From SIG454 sp045578465 (lineage in GTDB: Bacteria; Bacillota; Clostridia; Monoglobales; Monoglobaceae): 64,000 nt of DNA. A program made the position numbers and the translations under genes. The stretch is taken from assembly GCA_045578465.1 (NCBI GenBank), contig JAZNKJ010000029.1, positions 1 to 64,000 on the forward strand. Reading direction: 5' to 3'. Shown here piece by piece: positions 1 through 8,230 of the stretch (the first letter of the stretch is position 1; each line of letters starts with the position of its first letter). Below the pieces are notes generated by a model. That model was given only the letters and a program-made list of their open reading frames with translations, searched no databases and was not told the DNA's origin.

Positions 1-814
1 CTTTAATAAGCTTATCAAGACCTGATTCAGATGCACCAAGTTCATCTAGGAACATCTGCTTCTCCTCAGGGTCGAGCTCTGCAATTTCTTCTTCAATTCT
101 TGCGGAGATAACCATAACCGCAGACTTTTCTTTGTCGGCAAATTCGCGAATCTGACGAACAAATTCATTATCGCCTTTTGCGTAATCATCTTCTGCTACA
201 TTGGCTGCATATATTAAAGGCTATAAAGTAAGCAATGAAACCTCAGACAGCATCTCTTTTTCATCATCGGAATATTCAAACATTCTTGCGGTGCAGCCGT
301 CTTCAAGATTTTTTTTAAGCTTTTCAAAAAAGTCGATTTCAACCTGATATTTTTTGTCTCCGCCTTTTATAGCTTTACGGCTCTTATCAAGGCGTCTTTC
401 AACAATTTCAATATCAGACAAAATAAGTTCCATATTGATTGTATCAATATCTCTTATTGGATTGATATTGCCTTCAACATGAACAATATTATCATCTTCA
501 AAAGCGCGGACAACATGGATAATAGCGTCAACCTCGCGTATATTGGATAAAAATTTATTCCCAAGACCTTCTCCCTGGCTTGCGCCTTTAACAAGACCGG
601 CTATATCAACAAATTCAATAACCGCAGGAGTAACCTTATCAGGACTATACATTTCGCATAGCTTGTCAAGTCTTTCGTCAGGAACTGCAACGGTTCCTAC
701 ATTAGGCTCAATAGTACAGAAAGGATAGTTTGCAGATTCTGCTCCTGCCTGGGTAATTGCATTAAAAAGTGTGCTCTTTCCAACATTTGGAAGACCAACT
801 ATACCAAGTTTCAT
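1..814 (-). pseudogene. ychF: YchF/OLA1-family nucleotide-binding protein, interrupted by in-frame TAG, cut by window edge
   Basis: Obg-related P-loop ATPase/GTPase of the YchF/OLA1 family, which binds ribosomes and acts in translation and stress responses. The N-terminal 197 residues carry the P-loop GLPNVGKST at about residues 7-15 and a DIAGLVKGAS switch region, ending at LLTL. There the codon TAG (221-223) replaces the lysine expected in the family motif LTLKP. The same frame then continues without another stop to base 1 and encodes typical YchF sequence (PLIYAANVAEDDYAKGD...). There is no indel, so one A-to-T change (AAG to TAG) explains the break. The ATG at 814 is the family start. The C-terminal TGS-like domain lies outside the window. 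This is a nonsense mutation or a base-call error; readthrough is less likely because neighbouring genes use TAG as a normal stop. Confidence 0.88.
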
Positions 815-891
815 AATTTATGCCTCTTTTCCTAAGTATATCCAAGTTTTAACTACTTAATATTATATGATAATTGTAGCGCTTTGTCAAA

Positions 892-2460
892 CTATATTTG
901 ACATATTTTGAGGGCAATTTTTATGCCGTCAACAGCGGCGCTCATTATGCCCCCTGCATAGCCAGCGCCTTCTCCGGCTGGATAAAGACCTTTAAGAGAA
1001 ACACTTTCGAAATTCTCATCTCTTAAAATACGAAGAGGTGCCGAAGTTCTCATCTCAACACCTGTTAAAACTGCTCCGCCATAAGCATATCCTTTTATCC
1101 GTTTCTCAAAATTTAAAAGTCCATCTTTTAAGGTGTCGCAAATAAATTCGGGTAAACATTCTCTTAAATCTGCAAAAGCAAAGTCCCCGGTAAATGTTGG
1201 GTTTACACCGTTAAATCTTGTGCTGATTTTGTTTTCCGCAAAATCTTTCGCAAGTTGAACAGGAGCCTTTCCTTTGGCGATATTATAAGCCGAACCCTCA
1301 TACTTTCTCTGAAATTCAACACCTGCCAGCGCATCATTACTATTAAAATCACTTGGCTTAACAGTGACAACCAGTGCGCTGTTTGCGTTTTTACCGTTTC
1401 TTTTATATTCGCTCATTCCGTTTACAACGAACATATTTTCTTCCGATGATGCATTAACAACTGTCCCGCCGGGACACATACAAAAAGAATAACAGCTTCT
1501 TTCCTCTCCATTATAAGTCAGTCTATAATCCGCAGGTGGCAATAGCGGGTTGTTATATTCTTTTCCGTATTGCATTTTGTTGATAAATTCTTGTGTATGC
1601 TCAATTCTTACCCCTGCCGCAAAGGCTTTTGCCTCGCACTTTACGCCCATTTCTTTGAGCATTGAATAAGTATCTCTGCTACTATGACCTATGGCTAAAA
1701 CAAGAGCATCGCAAGGATATTCTTCGTGATTGTTTACGACAACGCCTTTCAGCTTGTCATTTTCCGTTATAATATTTGTAACTGTACTGTTAAATTTAAC
1801 CGTTCCGCCAAGGCTTTCAATTTCTTTTCTCATATTTTTAACAACAGCTTTAAGCTTGTCCGTTCCAATATGAGGCTTTGCTTTATAAAGTATATCCTCC
1901 GGTGCACCAAATTTAACAAAGGTTTCCAGCACTACTCTTTGAAGAGGGTCTCCTATTCTTGTTGTAAGCTTTCCGTCTGAAAAAGTTCCTGCTCCACCCT
2001 CGCCAAACTGAACATTGGTATTTTGGTTAAGCTTGTTATTTTTCCAAAAGTCTTCAACAATTTTCGTTCTTGTATCAACATCAGCGCCTCTTTCAAAAAC
2101 TATCGGAGAAAGCCCTGATTTAGCTAATAAATATGCGGAAAATAACCCACAAGGGCCCGTCCCGACCACAACAACTTTTTTTCTATTTTCCTTTGTTGAT
2201 ATAATACTATCAATTTCTATCGGCTCATATTTTCTGAAATCAGGATTTAACTCTATCCATTCCTTATTCAACTCGGCATCAAAGATAACAGAGCACAAAT
2301 AATGAATATTATTCTCTCGCCTTGCGTCTAATGATTTGCGATAAATATCAATATTTTCATACTCAATTTTCTTTTCATCAAGTATCTTTTCCGCTATGCT
2401 GATTATATCCTTATCAATATGAGATACAGGCACTTTTATATTGTTAAGTATTACCCTCAT
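892..2460 (-). CDS. FAD-dependent oxidoreductase (COG2509-type)
   Basis: Predicted flavoprotein dehydrogenase of 522 aa, matching the COG2509 group of uncharacterised FAD-dependent proteins. An N-terminal alpha/beta region of about 90 residues precedes a dinucleotide-binding fold with the motif VVGTGPCGLFSA at about residues 97-108, followed by an acidic FAD ribose contact (VFERG). Glycine-rich QFGEGGAGTFSDGK and the C-terminal GEGAGYAGGI are the conserved FAD contacts of this group. The substrate is unknown. The ATG at 2460 is preceded by AGGAG. A hairpin separates it from cdaR upstream, so transcription is probably partly shared with that operon. Confidence 0.85.
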   Translation of the reverse strand: MRVILNNIKVPVSHIDKDIISIAEKILDEKKIEYENIDIYRKSLDARRENNIHYLCSVIFDAELNKEWIELNPDFRKYEPIEIDSIISTKENRKKVVVVGTGPCGLFSAYLLAKSGLSPIVFERGADVDTRTKIVEDFWKNNKLNQNTNVQFGEGGAGTFSDGKLTTRIGDPLQRVVLETFVKFGAPEDILYKAKPHIGTDKLKAVVKNMRKEIESLGGTVKFNSTVTNIITENDKLKGVVVNNHEEYPCDALVLAIGHSSRDTYSMLKEMGVKCEAKAFAAGVRIEHTQEFINKMQYGKEYNNPLLPPADYRLTYNGEERSCYSFCMCPGGTVVNASSEENMFVVNGMSEYKRNGKNANSALVVTVKPSDFNSNDALAGVEFQRKYEGSAYNIAKGKAPVQLAKDFAENKISTRFNGVNPTFTGDFAFADLRECLPEFICDTLKDGLLNFEKRIKGYAYGGAVLTGVEMRTSAPLRILRDENFESVSLKGLYPAGEGAGYAGGIMSAAVDGIKIALKICQI

Positions 2461-2477
2461 AAACTCTCCTATAAACC

Positions 2478-2503
2478 AAATGAGGCGTAAACTCGCCTCA
2501 TTT
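2478..2503 (-). terminator. GC-rich hairpin between cdaR and the FAD oxidoreductase
   Basis: Inverted repeat AAATGAGGCG / CGCCTCATTT with a short loop lies between the cdaR stop and the next gene. A long U-tract is missing on the minus strand, so it is a weak or attenuating terminator, or an mRNA-stabilising hairpin. Confidence 0.45.
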
Positions 2504-2517
2504 AATCATTGTTAACT

Positions 2518-3219
2518 TTATTTTGCAGTCTTGCTTATCGTAACATAAGCAGAGATTTCTTCGTCGCTTATGGTAAGATTCTTATACGCTATATGACCAT
2601 CAACAATATCTTTTCCATCCTTATCGACAAGGATAACCTTAGAAGAAACTGTTTTACTTTCAATTAGCTTTTCGCAGTTAATTGCGATATAAGCGCTTTC
2701 TACCATATCAACATAAGTTTTAGCACCGCTTACTCTTACGCTGTCAAGAAATAAAATCGGTTTTTCGGATACAAAATACCCCTTTGGCGCATCCTCACTA
2801 ATTTCTGCGGAAACATCAACAAACGATGAAATGACACTATCAATCTGGACCTGAGATTTTTTATCAGAGCGCTCAACGATTTCAATATTCTTGTTTGAAG
2901 TTGAAACATCAATTTTTATATTGTCATATTTACCTGACTCGGAGACAACAGATAAATCAAGAAATGCAGAAATATCCTCCTTGTCAAAGGCAATAAGCTC
3001 AGAGCGTTCGCCTTTTATCTTGATATCAACGGTTTTAACATCATAATCAACCATAGCAAGTGAACCAGGAAGCTCAGTTACCTTATAGGATACAGGAATA
3101 TTATCAATTTTTCTTGTGATTTCAGGGTCTTCGATATAAACAACATAGAGCCATATTAAAAGTGCAATCAAGAGCGAAGCAATTTTTAAAACTGAATCTT
3201 TTTCAAAAAACTTTTTCAT
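2518..3219 (-). CDS. cdaR: YbbR-domain protein, CdaA regulator
   Basis: YbbR-like extracytoplasmic protein, the usual partner that modulates the diadenylate cyclase CdaA. The 233-residue product has an N-terminal membrane segment at about residues 10-28 (VLKIASLLIALLIWLYVVYI), then beta-rich sequence fitting about two YbbR repeats. Many family members have three or four repeats and are much longer, so this is a short form. The ATG at 3219 sits behind AAAGGAG, and the gene starts 3 nt after the cdaA stop, which implies translational coupling. Confidence 0.85.
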   Translation of the reverse strand: MKKFFEKDSVLKIASLLIALLIWLYVVYIEDPEITRKIDNIPVSYKVTELPGSLAMVDYDVKTVDIKIKGERSELIAFDKEDISAFLDLSVVSESGKYDNIKIDVSTSNKNIEIVERSDKKSQVQIDSVISSFVDVSAEISEDAPKGYFVSEKPILFLDSVRVSGAKTYVDMVESAYIAINCEKLIESKTVSSKVILVDKDGKDIVDGHIAYKNLTISDEEISAYVTISKTAK

Positions 3220-3222
3220 AGA

Positions 3223-4071
3223 TTAGTTACGCTCCTTTCTAAGGAACTTATTTCGCTTTCCAGGCTTTTCTTCTTTGTTTACATCTAGTAAATCAAATAA
3301 TCTCTTTTCAAGCTGTTCAGGGGTTAAATTCATTTTAATATCGCCGCCTACGGCAATAGAAATTCTTCCTGTTTCCTCGGAAACTATGATAACAACAGCA
3401 TCAGCCTCTTCTGAAAGACCTATTCCTGCTCTGTGCCTTGTTCCGAGTTCACGGCTTAAACGCTGATTTTGTGTGAGCGGAAGGAAACAAGTTGCCGAAG
3501 CAATCTTGTTATCTCTTATTATCATCGCGCCGTCATGGAGAGGGGTTTTAGGGATAAACACATTAACTATAAGCTCAGAACTTATATCAGCGTTAATGTC
3601 AATCCCTGTATTAATAATATCCCCGAGTTTTTCTTCCCTTTCGAAAACTATAAGGGCTCCTATTCTGCTCTTAGACATGTTTTGACACGCCTCAACAACA
3701 GCTTTGATTGCCTTTTTTGTCTTGTCTTCATATTCGCCGGCAAATGCAAACATTCTGCCCATTCCTCGTCTTCCGAGGTGTTCAAGACCGCGTCTTAATT
3801 CCGGCTGGAAAACAATAAGAATTGCGATAAGACCAAGCTGCATAGCGTTTTCAAGAACATAATAAACCGCATGCAAATCGGCGAAATAACTAAGTTGCAT
3901 TATGGCAACAAGAATAATTATTCCTTTAAGAAGCTGAATAGTCTTAGTATCTCTGATGAATTTAAGACATTTATATATTACATAAGCTATAATTAAAATA
4001 TCTAATATATCAGTAATCTGAATGAAAGAAAACTGATTAAGAAGTGTATTATAAAATTTATCCAAAATCAA
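3223..4071 (-). CDS. cdaA: Diadenylate cyclase CdaA
   Basis: Membrane-bound diadenylate cyclase making the second messenger c-di-AMP from two ATP, which controls potassium/osmolyte transport and cell-wall homeostasis in Firmicutes. The 282-residue protein has about three hydrophobic segments within residues 15-90, followed by a DAC (DisA_N) domain with the catalytic DGA at 180-182 and RHR at 212-214. The start is TTG; codon 1 (4071) and codon 3 (4065) are both TTG. The second has better spacing to the upstream GGG-rich site, so the true start may be two codons in. It follows proS by 18 nt. The glmM gene that often completes the cdaA-cdaR-glmM cluster is absent here. Confidence 0.93.
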   Translation of the reverse strand: MILDKFYNTLLNQFSFIQITDILDILIIAYVIYKCLKFIRDTKTIQLLKGIIILVAIMQLSYFADLHAVYYVLENAMQLGLIAILIVFQPELRRGLEHLGRRGMGRMFAFAGEYEDKTKKAIKAVVEACQNMSKSRIGALIVFEREEKLGDIINTGIDINADISSELIVNVFIPKTPLHDGAMIIRDNKIASATCFLPLTQNQRLSRELGTRHRAGIGLSEEADAVVIIVSEETGRISIAVGGDIKMNLTPEQLEKRLFDLLDVNKEEKPGKRNKFLRKERN

Positions 4072-4089
4072 TACGCCCTTTCAGTTATT

Positions 4090-5529
4090 TTAATATGCCT
4101 TTCCCCAATAAACCATTGCTTTCGCTTTCTTGCCGCAGCAAACGCATTTATCGGAAATTTCCTCCTGCTCAAATGGCATACAACGGGATGTTGCCGTTGT
4201 ATCCTCTTTTATTTTTTCTTCACAAGCCACATCTCCGCACCACATTGCCTTAACAAAACCGCCTTTTTCAGCAACCTGAGCTTTAAATTCGTCATATGTT
4301 TTTGCAACACTTGTCTTTTCTTCTCTGTTTTCAAGTGCTGCCTCAAACATCTGATTATGGATTTCTTCAAGTAAAAGTGCAACTTCCTGTTCGAGATTAT
4401 CAAGAGAAACAAATTTCTTTTCTCTTGTCGTACGGCTTACCAAAACCGCCTGATTATTTTCAATATCCTTAGGTCCGATTTCAAGTCTTATCGGAACACC
4501 AAGCATTTCATACTCACTGAACTTCCAACCAGGAGATTTATCGCTGTCATCAAGCTTAACTCTGAAACTCTTTGAAAGTTTTTCTTTAAGCTCGTTAGCT
4601 TTTTCCAAAACGCCCTCTTTATGCATTGCAACAGGTACGATAGCAACCTGAATCGGAGCAACTCTCGGAGGGAGTTTAAGTCCTGCATTGTCGCCGTGCA
4701 CCATAATAATAGCACCAATAAGACGAGTTGTTGTTCCCCAGGATGTCTGATGAACATATTGAAGCTCATTGTTTTTATCAGTATATTGAATTCCAAAGGC
4801 CTTTGCAAAGCCGTCACCAAAGTTATGGCTTGTGCCTGATTGGAGAGCCTTTCCGTCGTGCATAAGACTTTCGATTGTATATGTAGCTTCTGCACCTGCA
4901 AACTTCTCTTTGTCAGTTTTTCTTCCCTTAACAACAGGGATTGCCAAGAAGTCTTCCATAAAGTCAGCATAAACATTAAGCATTTTAATTGTTTCTTCCT
5001 CGGCCTCCTGTGCTGTTGCGTGAGCAGTGTGACCTTCCTGCCATAAAAATTCAGCTGTACGGAGAAACGGTCTTGTTGTCTTTTCCCATCTTACAACATT
5101 ACACCATTGATTATATTTCTTTGGTAAATCTCTGTAAGAATGAATAACATTTGCATAGTGATGACAGAAAAGAGTTTCAGATGTTGGTCTTACACAAAGT
5201 TTTTCTGTAAGCTTTTCGTTTCCGCCATGGGTAACCCATGCAACCTCAGGAGCAAAGCCTTCAACATGGTCCTTTTCCTTCTGGAGAAGACTTTCAGGAA
5301 TAAACATTGGCATATAAACATTTTCATGCCCTGTTTCTTTAAATCTTCTATCCATTTCTTTCTGAATATTTTCCCAAATAGCGTAACCATAAGGCTGGAT
5401 AACCATACAACCTCTTACGCCTGAATAATCACAAAGCTGAGCTTTTCTTATAACATCTGTATACCATTGCGCAAAATCCTCATCCATGGAAGTAATTTCC
5501 TCAACGAGCTTTTTTTCGTCTTTTGCCAA
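4090..5529 (-). CDS. proS: Prolyl-tRNA synthetase, archaeal/eukaryotic-type
   Basis: Class II prolyl-tRNA synthetase charging tRNA-Pro. At 479 aa it is the short form without the bacterial editing insertion. It carries the class II motif 2 region (VVRWEKTTRPFLRTAEFLWQ), RPTSE near residue 115, and a C-terminal zinc-like domain with cysteines in CGDVAC and CVCCGK, ending in the terminal tyrosine KAY typical of archaeal/eukaryote-like ProRS. Translation begins at TTG (5529), reading Met-Ala-Lys, behind AAAGGA. A strong sigma-A promoter lies about 40 nt upstream, so no T-box leader is present. cdaA and cdaR follow closely. Confidence 0.95.
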   Translation of the reverse strand: MAKDEKKLVEEITSMDEDFAQWYTDVIRKAQLCDYSGVRGCMVIQPYGYAIWENIQKEMDRRFKETGHENVYMPMFIPESLLQKEKDHVEGFAPEVAWVTHGGNEKLTEKLCVRPTSETLFCHHYANVIHSYRDLPKKYNQWCNVVRWEKTTRPFLRTAEFLWQEGHTAHATAQEAEEETIKMLNVYADFMEDFLAIPVVKGRKTDKEKFAGAEATYTIESLMHDGKALQSGTSHNFGDGFAKAFGIQYTDKNNELQYVHQTSWGTTTRLIGAIIMVHGDNAGLKLPPRVAPIQVAIVPVAMHKEGVLEKANELKEKLSKSFRVKLDDSDKSPGWKFSEYEMLGVPIRLEIGPKDIENNQAVLVSRTTREKKFVSLDNLEQEVALLLEEIHNQMFEAALENREEKTSVAKTYDEFKAQVAEKGGFVKAMWCGDVACEEKIKEDTTATSRCMPFEQEEISDKCVCCGKKAKAMVYWGKAY

Positions 5530-5567
5530 TTATATCAATCCTTTCAAGTTTTCTACATATATATTTA

Positions 5568-5596
5568 AGTATACGAAAAAAATCGCTCTGTGTCAA
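5568..5596 (-). promoter_or_regulatory. Sigma-A promoter of proS
   Basis: TTGACA (5591-5596) and TATACT (5568-5573), read on the minus strand, separated by exactly 17 bp. The predicted 5' leader of proS is only about 30 nt. Confidence 0.8.
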
Positions 5597-5631
5597 GGTT
5601 TATCAGGGTATTTTTTAAACTTTTTTCCAAG

Positions 5632-5659
5632 AAAAAAATCGGGCAAAATGCCCGATTTT
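5632..5659 (-). terminator. Terminator after the aminopeptidase gene
   Basis: Stem AAATCGGGC / GCCCGATTT with a 5-nt loop followed by a U-run on the minus strand. It ends the polA-coaE-slt-apeB operon just before the proS promoter. Confidence 0.85.
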
Positions 5660-5663
5660 GTTT

Positions 5664-7040
5664 TTAGTTTTCAAAAAATGCTTTGTAGCCTTTATAAGCC
5701 ATATAAATATCAAACTTTCCGGCAATTTCATAAGGGGAATGCATCGAAAGAAGCGCTACTCCGCAATCAAAAACTTCCATATCAAGATTTGCCACAAACT
5801 GAGCAATTGTTCCGCCACCGCCTGCGTCAACCTTGCCAAGCTCTCCCATCTGCCATGCAACGCCGTTTTCTTCGAAAATTCCGCGTATTTTAGCGATGAA
5901 TTCAGCATTGGCATCGCTGGCTCCACTCTTACCTCTTGAACCTGTGTATTTGGTCAAAAGTAAGCCGTTATTTAAATATGGAGTGTTGTTTTTCTCAGCA
6001 GTTTCAGGGAAATTAGGGTCAAAAGCCGCCCCAACATCAGCAGAAAGACAAGCGGAGTTTGATAAAACCTCTCTTAAACAGAAATCACTGCATTCTTTTT
6101 CTTTAAGAGCGCAAATTTTCGCCATAGTGTTTTCGAAGTAGCGTGACTGCATTCCTGTGCAACCCATACTACCGATTTCTTCTTTATCAACAAGGAGACA
6201 AACAGCTGTTTTATCAGGTGTGCTCATATCCATTATTGCCCTGAGAGCAGTATATGCACAAACTCTGTCGTCGTGGCCGTATCCCGCTATCATACTGCGA
6301 TCAAAACCTAAATCCTTTGCAGGGAATGCAGGAACAATTTCAATTTCACTGCTTAAAAGGTCTTCTTCTGTTATATCATATTTCTGGTTGAGATATTTTA
6401 AAACATTATACTTAACTTTTTCTCTGTCGGCTTCTGCTTCAATGTTTCCTAAGATAACATTAAGAAGTTCCCCGGGAACTGCCTCTCCAAGCTTTTTCTT
6501 CGCCTGTTCCTGACCGAGATGAGGAAGTATATCCGAAATACAGAAAATCGGGTCGCCCTCTTCCTCGCCTATATTAACCTTAATCTGAGTTCCGTCTTTT
6601 TTAACTATAATTCCGTGAATACTGAGAGGGATAGTGAGCCATTGGAATTTCTTTATTCCGCCGTAATAATGTGTCTTAAAGAAAGCTAAACCACCGTCCT
6701 CATATAATGGATTTGGCTTTAAATCAAGCCTTGGGGAGTCAATATGAGCACCAATAAGGTTTATTCCTTCATAGAGAGGATTCTTCCCTATAACCGCCGC
6801 AAAAACGCCTTTCCCGCGGTTTACTGCATAAATCTTATCCCCTGCTTTAAGCTCTTTTTTGCTATCAAGAGAGACAAAGCCACAGTCCTCCAAAGCCTTG
6901 AAAGCATCATCGCAAAATTCTCTTTCAGTTTTTGCGTTATTTAAAAAGCATCTGTATTCCTCGCAGAACTTAAAGATTTTATCTTTTTCGCTTTGCTCAA
7001 TGTTTGTAAAACCATTTTTTCTTGAATAAGTTAATTCCAT
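5664..7040 (-). CDS. M18-family aminopeptidase
   Basis: Zinc-dependent aminopeptidase of the M18 (aspartyl aminopeptidase/aminopeptidase I) family, cytosolic, trimming N-terminal residues of peptides. The 458-residue product shows the family metal-binding signatures: GAHIDSPRLDLKP near residue 95, CLLVDKEEIGSMG near 280-293 (catalytic Glu and metal ligands), SADVGAAFDPN, and a C-terminal SMHSPYEIAG with the last His ligand. Length matches bacterial M18 enzymes. The ATG at 7040 follows AAAGGAG. It is the last gene of the polA-coaE-slt run (12-nt gap) and is followed by a terminator. Confidence 0.93.
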   Translation of the reverse strand: MELTYSRKNGFTNIEQSEKDKIFKFCEEYRCFLNNAKTEREFCDDAFKALEDCGFVSLDSKKELKAGDKIYAVNRGKGVFAAVIGKNPLYEGINLIGAHIDSPRLDLKPNPLYEDGGLAFFKTHYYGGIKKFQWLTIPLSIHGIIVKKDGTQIKVNIGEEEGDPIFCISDILPHLGQEQAKKKLGEAVPGELLNVILGNIEAEADREKVKYNVLKYLNQKYDITEEDLLSSEIEIVPAFPAKDLGFDRSMIAGYGHDDRVCAYTALRAIMDMSTPDKTAVCLLVDKEEIGSMGCTGMQSRYFENTMAKICALKEKECSDFCLREVLSNSACLSADVGAAFDPNFPETAEKNNTPYLNNGLLLTKYTGSRGKSGASDANAEFIAKIRGIFEENGVAWQMGELGKVDAGGGGTIAQFVANLDMEVFDCGVALLSMHSPYEIAGKFDIYMAYKGYKAFFEN

Positions 7041-7052
7041 TTTCTATCTCCT

Positions 7053-7634
7053 TTAATAAATTTCTCTGTATCGTTCATAGCTTTTCATTACTCTGTCCAC
7101 ATACTCTTTGGTTTCGGTAATAGGTATCTTTTTAAGTCCTCCTGAACCGTCTTCGTATTCCTCATTATCAAGCCATTTATAAACATTTCCGATCCCTGCA
7201 TTATAGGCGCACAACGCAAGTTTTTCATCCGAGCCAAATGTTTTTATCAACTTACTAAGGTAATAACACCCTATTCTTATATTAGCCTCAGGATTTACTA
7301 AATCGTCGGGGATAGTATACCCAAGTTTCGCCTTTTCATTGCACTCATCGGCCGTTTCTTCCATAAGCTGCATAAGACCGACGGCACCTTTTTCAGATAT
7401 AGCCGTTTCGTCAAATTTACTTTCTGTATGAATAACCGCATACACCAAAAACTTATCCAACTCATATTCCTTTGAATATTTTTCTACATACTCCTCATAT
7501 TGCATTGGATAAAAGTATTCTAAAAGCATAGCTTTTCCTCCGTAAAAGAAAAACCACACCACCGCTAATATAAGAACTAGCAGCCAAATAAGGCTTTTAG
7601 TAAATCTTATTAAACAACAACCTCTTCGTCTCAA
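7053..7634 (-). CDS. Lytic transglycosylase (SLT domain), membrane-anchored
   Basis: Peptidoglycan lytic transglycosylase of the soluble-lytic-transglycosylase type, cleaving the MurNAc-GlcNAc bond. The 193-residue protein has a short basic N-terminus and one membrane segment at about residues 13-31, then the SLT domain with catalytic glutamate in HTESKFDETAIS, GAVGLMQLM and the AYNAG motif. The start is TTG at 7634 behind GAGGAG; no in-frame ATG fits better. It lies 3 nt after the coaE stop. The same arrangement next to coaE and polA occurs in other Clostridia (from general knowledge). Confidence 0.9.
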   Translation of the reverse strand: MRRRGCCLIRFTKSLIWLLVLILAVVWFFFYGGKAMLLEYFYPMQYEEYVEKYSKEYELDKFLVYAVIHTESKFDETAISEKGAVGLMQLMEETADECNEKAKLGYTIPDDLVNPEANIRIGCYYLSKLIKTFGSDEKLALCAYNAGIGNVYKWLDNEEYEDGSGGLKKIPITETKEYVDRVMKSYERYREIY

Positions 7635-7637
7635 AAG

Positions 7638-8219
7638 TTATCTCCTCATGCTTTCATAAATTTCTCTGACTTGTTTCTTGGTTTCTTCCAAATCGTTATT
7701 CCATATGTATATATCGGCAAGGCTCATATACTCTTCATTTGTCATCTGATTTTTAATTCTTTCTACTACTTCTTCCTTGCTCATTCCATCACGATTCATA
7801 GCCCTTTCAATCCGCAAATCTTCATCTGCTAAAACCGCAATTTTTATGTCACATGGAATTTTAAAATCATCAGAAAACAAAAGAGGCACATCAAGAACAA
7901 CAAGTTCCTCCGATGAGGTTTTGATTTCTTCCTGCATCTTATTAAAAATATGTTTGTGGGTTATTTCGTTTAAAGCATTAAGCTTATCCTTATCGGAAAA
8001 TACAATTTCTGCTAAAGCTTTGCGGTTTATTTCGCCGTTTGTAAGTAAAATACTTTCCCCGAAATAATCAACAATTTCGCCGTATGCCAAGCCCTCTTTT
8101 GTGGTTATTTGGCGAGATATAGCATCGGCATCAATAACCTTTGCGCCAAGCACTTTGAATTCAGCGCTGACTGTACTTTTTCCTGCGCCTATCCCGCCTG
8201 TTATTCCGATTATTTTCAT
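7638..8219 (-). CDS. coaE: Dephospho-CoA kinase
   Basis: Catalyses the last step of coenzyme A synthesis, phosphorylating the 3'-OH of dephospho-CoA. The 193-residue P-loop kinase carries GITGGIGAGKST at residues 5-16, the DADAIS region and LDVPLLF typical of CoaE. Its length is normal. The ATG at 8219 is preceded by GAGGT. It lies 11 nt after polA, in the same operon. Confidence 0.95.
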   Translation of the reverse strand: MKIIGITGGIGAGKSTVSAEFKVLGAKVIDADAISRQITTKEGLAYGEIVDYFGESILLTNGEINRKALAEIVFSDKDKLNALNEITHKHIFNKMQEEIKTSSEELVVLDVPLLFSDDFKIPCDIKIAVLADEDLRIERAMNRDGMSKEEVVERIKNQMTNEEYMSLADIYIWNNDLEETKKQVREIYESMRR

Positions 8220-8230
8220 AGTTTAAACCT

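Noticed and set aside
221..223. TAG as a recoded sense codon (for example pyrrolysine) in ychF
   Set aside because: Other genes in the window end at TAG normally (12052-12054 and 59947-59949), and the family expects lysine at this position rather than an active-site residue.
5530..5663. T-box leader for proS
   Set aside because: The consensus promoter lies about 40 nt before the start, leaving a leader of about 30 nt, too short for a T-box.
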